Origin: Stomorhina lunata
Lineage: Eukaryota > Arthropoda > Insecta > Diptera > Rhiniidae
Length of the DNA: 64,000 nt
Direction: 5' to 3'
Assembly (NCBI GenBank): GCA_933228675.1
Contig: OW121744.1
Coordinates: forward strand, 22,266,536-22,330,535
Below the pieces are notes generated by a model. That model did not search any database, had not been told where the DNA came from, and saw only the letters and a program-made list of their open reading frames with translations. Both the position numbers and the translations under genes were made by a program. The stretch's first letter is position 1. Each line of letters starts with the position of its first letter. Below, one piece after another: positions 59,191-64,000 of this stretch.

Positions 59191-62102
59191 AGATCAAAAA
59201 ATTTTCTATAGAAAAATTTTGTAACGAAAAATTTTCTATAGAAAATTTTTCGTTACAAAAAAAAATTTTCTATAGAAAATTTTTATAACGAAAAATTTTT
59301 AATATCGAAAATTTTTTATACTGAAAAATTTTTTATCGAAAAATTTTTTATACTAGAAAATTTTTTATCGAAAAATTTTCAATAAAAAAATTTTTTATAC
59401 CGAAAAATTTTCTTTAGAAAATTGTTTGTACCGAAAAATTTTCTTTGTAAGAATTTTGATACCGAAAAATTTTCTTTAGCAAAAATCTCTTCTGAAAAAT
59501 TTTTATACTGAAAAATTTTTATAACTAAAAATTTTCTTCAGAAAAATTTTTATAATGAAAATTTTTCTATAGAAACATTTTTATAACGAAAAATTTTCTC
59601 AACAAAAAATTTTATAAAAAATTCTATAGAAAATTTTTCGTTATAAAAATTTTTCGTTATAAAAATTTTTCGTTATAAAAATTTTTCTATAGAAAATTTT
59701 TCGTTATAAAAATTTCTCTATGGAAAATTTTTCGTTATAAAATGTTTTCTATGGAAAATTTTTCGTTATAAAAATTTTTCTATAGAAAATTTGTCGTTAT
59801 AAAAATTTCTCTATAGAAAATTTTTCGTTATAAAAAATTTTCTATAGAAAATTTTTCGTTATAAAAATTTTTCTATAGAAAATTTTTCGTTATAAAAATT
59901 TTTCTATAGAAAATTTTTCGTTATAAAAATTTTTCTATAGAAAATTTTTCGTTATAAAAATTTTTCTATAGAAAATTTTTCGTTATAAAAATTTTTCTAT
60001 AGAAAATTTTTCGTTATAAAAATTTTTCTATAGAAAATTTTTCGTTATAAAAATTTTTCTATAGAAAATTTTTCGTTATAAAAATTTTTCTATAGAAAAT
60101 TTTTCGTTATAAAAATTTTTCGTTATAAAAATTTTTCTATAGAAAATTTTTCGTTATAAAAATTTTTCTATAGAAAATTTTTCGTTATAAAAATTTTTCT
60201 ATAGAAAATTTTTCGTTATAAAAATGTTTCTATAGAAAATTTTTCGTTATAAAAATTTTTCCATAGAAAATTTTTCGTTATGAAAATTTTACTATAGAAA
60301 ATTTTTCGTTATGAAAATTTTACTATAGAAAATTTTTCGTTATAAAAATCTTTCTATAGAAAATTTTTCGTTATAAAAATTTTTCTATAGAAAATTTTCG
60401 ATATACAAATTTTTCTATAGAAAATTTTTCGTTATAAAAATTTTCTATAGAAAATTTTTCGTTATGAAAATTTTTCTATAGAAAATTTTTCGTTTTAAAA
60501 ATTTTTCTATAGAAAGTTTTTCGTTATAAATTTTTTTTATAGAAAATTTTTCGTTATAAAAATTTTACTATAGAAAATTTTTCGTTATAAAAATTTTACT
60601 ATAGAAAATTTTTCGTTATAAAAATTTTTCTATAGAAAATTTTTCGTTATAAAAATTTTACTATAGAAAATTTTTCGTTATAAAAATTTTCTATAGAAAA
60701 TTTTTCGTTATGAAAATTTTTCTATAGAAAATTTTTCGTTATGAAAATTTTTCTATAGAAAATTTTTCGTTTTAAAAATTTTTCTATAGAAAGTTTTTCG
60801 TTATAAAAATTTTACTATAGAAAATTTTTCGTTATAAAAATTTTACTATAGAAAATTTTTCGTTATAAAAATTTTACTATAGAAAATTTTTCGTTATAAA
60901 AATTTTACTATAGAAAATTTTTCGTTATAAAAATTTTACTATAGAAAATTTTTCGTTGTAAAGATTTTTCTATAGAAAATTTTTCGTTATAAAATTTTTC
61001 TATTTTCTATTAAAATTTTTCTATAGAAAAATTTTCGTTATTAAAATTTTTCTATAGAAAATTTTTCGTTATAAAAATGATTCTATAGAAAATTTTTCGT
61101 TATAAAAATTTTTCTATATAAAATTTTTCGTTATAAAAATTTTTCTATAGACAATTTTTCGTTATAAAAATTTTTCTATAGAAAATTTTTCGTTATAAAA
61201 TTTTTTTTATAGAAAAATTTTCAATAGAAAATTTTTTTATAGAAAATTTTTCGTCATAAAAATTTTTCTTTAGAAATTTTTTATAGAAAATTTTTCGTTA
61301 TAAAAATTTTCCGTTATAAAAAATTTTTGTAAAGAAAAATTTTGGTACAAAAAATTTTTCTTTAGAAAAATGCTTATAGCAAACAATTTTTTATAGAAAA
61401 ATTTTTATATCAAAAAATTATCTTCAGAAAAATTCGATTTAGTAAAATTTTTATACCGAAAAATTTTTTATAGACAAATTTTTTATAAAAATTTTCTATC
61501 AAAAAATTTCTTATACCGAAAATTTTTTATAAAGGAAAATTTTCTATAGAAACATTTTGATAACGAAAAATTTTCTATACAAAAATTTTTATAACGAAAA
61601 ATTTTCTGTATAAAAATTTTTTTAACGAAAAATTTTTTATATAAAAATTTTTATAACGAAAAGTTTTCTATAAAGGAATTTTTATAATGAAAAGATTACT
61701 GTAGAAAAATTTTCTATAGAAAATTTTTATAACGATAAATTGCCTAAAGCAAAATTTTTATAACAAAAAATTTTCTATAAAAAAAAAATTTTTGTTATAA
61801 AAATTTTTTATAGAACATTTTTCGTTGGAAAAAGGCGAAAAATTTTTCTATAGAAAATTTTTCCTTTAAACAATTTTTTGTTATACAAATTTTTCTATAG
61901 AAAATTTTTTTTTATAAAAATATTTCTATATAGAAAATTTTTCTATAGAAAAATTTTTCTATATAGAAAAATTTTCTTTAGAAAAATTTTGTTGTAAAAA
62001 TTTTTCTATACAAAATTTTTCAACAGAAAATTTTTCTATAGAAAATTTTTCGTTATAAAAATTTTTCTATATAATAATTTTTTCGTTACAATAATTTTGA
62101 AA
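59191..62102. repeat. 31-bp minisatellite array, CGTTATAA variant, flanked by inverted units
   Basis: The core at 59640-61310 has 31-bp units of CGTTATAAAAATTTTT plus CTATAGAAAATTTTT, about 50 copies, some with TACTATAG. The left flank (59200-59630) and part of the right flank (61550-61780) carry the reverse orientation, ATAACGAAAAATTTT plus CTATAG. Beyond 61780 units are mixed and degenerate. Confidence 0.95.
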
Positions 62103-62240
<138 letters not shown>

Positions 62241-63000
62241 TTTCTTTAAGAAATGTTTGTAACAAAAAATATTTCTTTAGAAAAATTTTTTTTATCGAAA
62301 AATTATCTTTTATAAAAATATTTTTCTTTATAAAAATTTTTTTACCGAAAATTTTTCTATATAAAAATTTTTTTTACCGAAAATTTTTCTATATAAAATT
62401 TTTTTTGGAAAATTTTTCTATATAAAAATTTTTTTACCGAAAATTTTTCTATATAAAATTTTTTTTACCGAAAAGTTTTCTATATAAACATTTTTTTACC
62501 GAAAATTTTTCTATATAAAAATTTTTTTCCCAAAAATTTTTCTATGGAAACATTTTTTTACCGAAAGTTTTTCTATATAAAATTTTTTTTACCGAAAATT
62601 TTTCTATAGAAAAATTTTTTTTACCGAAATTATATATGTAAAAATTATAACGAAAAATTTTCTATAGGAACGTTTTTCTAACGAAAAATATTCTTTAGAA
62701 AAATTTCTATAGAAAAATTTTTATAACGAAAAATTTTCTATAGAATAATTTTTTATACCGAAAAATTTTCTATAGAAAAATTTTTATACAAAAAAATTTT
62801 CTTTAAAAAATTTTTGTATTATAATTTTTTATTGAAAAATTTTTATACAGAAAAATTTTCTATAGAAATTTTTCTAATATAACGAAAAATGTTGTATATC
62901 AAAAGATTTTTTATAAAAAATTTTTGTACCTTAAAATTTTTGATAGAAAAGTTTTTCTAGCCAAAACTTTTCTACAGAAGAATTTTTATACTGAAAAAAA
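62241..63000. repeat. Degenerate minisatellite, ACCG and AACG units
   Basis: Irregular TTACCGAAAATTTTT plus CTATATAAAAATTTTT units (62330-62630) followed by ATAACGAAAAATTTT units. In most of them the central palindrome is changed from CTATAG to CTATATA. Confidence 0.9.
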
Positions 63001-64000
63001 TTTCAAAATTTTGCTCTTCGTTTCCAGAACCATTCAGTAATCAAAATCTTTTAAACAGAAAGACAAGATTGTAAATTGTGATTAAATGGAACCAGAATTT
63101 TTTTTTTAGCAAAAAGTTCTAACATCAAAAACGCAGATTACAATAGAAACAGTTGCTTTAACTGAAAGTGTTTGTTCATATGTGGATGAGGAAGCAGAGC
63201 AAACACTAAGAGACTGCGACATAACAAATGAAACGGAAGCCACTTGACACCGTTACATTAAAACATCCTTTACACGCCAAAGCACTTAGGGCTAACATTT
63301 TCACGCGCTTATTACTCAAAAACTTAAAAGAGAAAAATTACAAAAATATGACAAAAACACTTATGTAGAAATATATATTCCCCCCGGTGGTTTTAAAAGC
63401 TGGAAATTTTGATTTTTTAATAGAAATTTTTCAACATTTTAATTTTCTCGAGAAAAATGTCTATGATTAAAAATTTATAGTTTCTTTTAAACAATGATTT
63501 TTAAAATTTTACTAGTTTTTCTTTAATTTTTTTTTGTGATGAAATATTTTACCATTTTCTACAAAAACAAGTTTTCAAAATTCTATTTTGCAACTTCTGG
63601 GTATTAAATACTAATATTTACACCAAGTACATGACTTTCATGCAGTTGAAGTTGGCTTGTAACATTTTCACTTCAAGTGTTTACACTACAATTAATTTGA
63701 AGTGTAATGTTCAAATCACGAAACTAACGCAGAAGAAGGAAATGCAGAAAAGAGGAAATGCAAGAGATAGAAAGATGGAAAGTTAGAAAAAAAAGGAAAT
63801 AAAACAGCTCAAAAAAAAGATATATACGAGTAAGTAGATTTCTTTTTATTACACCAATTAGAATAATAGCGAATTAAGTAGAATATAATAATCACTTGAA
63901 GAAAACAACTAAGACTTTAAGCTCTGTTACAAGAAAAAAGGATTATAAATAAGAAAAAAGTGCGTTGGTTGTAAATTACACTAGGTAACAATAAAAATTT
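63001..64000. other. Unique sequence at the right end, no gene seen
   Basis: About 1 kb of AT-rich sequence. It contains the inverted partner of the 33015 motif at 63222-63250 and purine-rich runs at 63730-63810. No ORF, RNA gene or terminal repeats. Confidence 0.5.
63222..63250 (-). repeat. Inverted partner of the 33015-33042 motif
   Basis: The reverse complement reads GTGTCAAGTGGCTTCCGTTT plus CATTTGTTA and differs from 33015-33042 by one extra C. It lies in unique sequence about 30 kb away in opposite orientation. Confidence 0.6.

Overview
The window looks like AT-rich euchromatic sequence from a higher fly. I infer this from the short intronless genes with TATA/initiator-like promoters and AATAAA signals, a tRNA-derived SINE of a kind seen in flies, and a TC...CTAG Helitron. 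A calyptrate such as a blow fly is my guess, and nothing in the window fixes the species. There is no bacterial or CRISPR content. Only two protein genes are convincing, both small, secreted and intronless: a 120-residue proline-rich protein (5495-5857, +) and a 62-residue pre-peptide (7575-7763, -). They converge on each other across a minisatellite array.

About two thirds of the window is one minisatellite superfamily of 28-32 bp units. Nearly all arrays share the perfect palindrome TTTTCTATAGAAAA, while the other half of the unit is a variant private to each array: TTACCG, ATATCG, CGATAGAAATA, CGTTAGAAATA, GATATTC, CGTTATAA, ATCAAAAA, AACCG with CTATAAG, and a 28-bp class. The main arrays lie at about 3.4-5.2, 5.9-7.5, 8.1-13.0, 13.7-18.4, 19.7-31.6, 33.35-36.4, 37.5-41.0, 41.6-44.8, 45.8-49.4, 50.1-53.5 and 59.2-63.0 kb. 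Several flip strand internally. The unique islands between them (about 0.5-2 kb) show no convincing exon, so the region could be a large intron or intergenic sequence.

The most interesting content is at 20.2-31.1 kb, where a 5,436-bp segment is present twice in tandem. Each copy carries a non-coding element arranged as a partial head-to-tail dimer with a 488-bp period, and each half contains a complete hammerhead self-cleaving ribozyme (four in all, at 20988, 21476, 26424 and 26912). Core, stems I and II and cleavage site are all intact. Stem III is a loop-less palindrome, ACGCGT, so the ribozyme probably works as a dimer. This is the architecture of retrozymes and Penelope-type hammerheads, and it predicts a 488-nt RNA, probably circular.

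Other mobile DNA: a complete 4.36-kb non-autonomous Helitron (54721-59082, minus strand) made largely of ~575-bp internal tandem units, a decayed piece of the same family (18690-18970), a tRNA-derived SINE (1150-1500, -), and a fold-back element (633-839). A (AAT)n microsatellite lies at 62103-62240.
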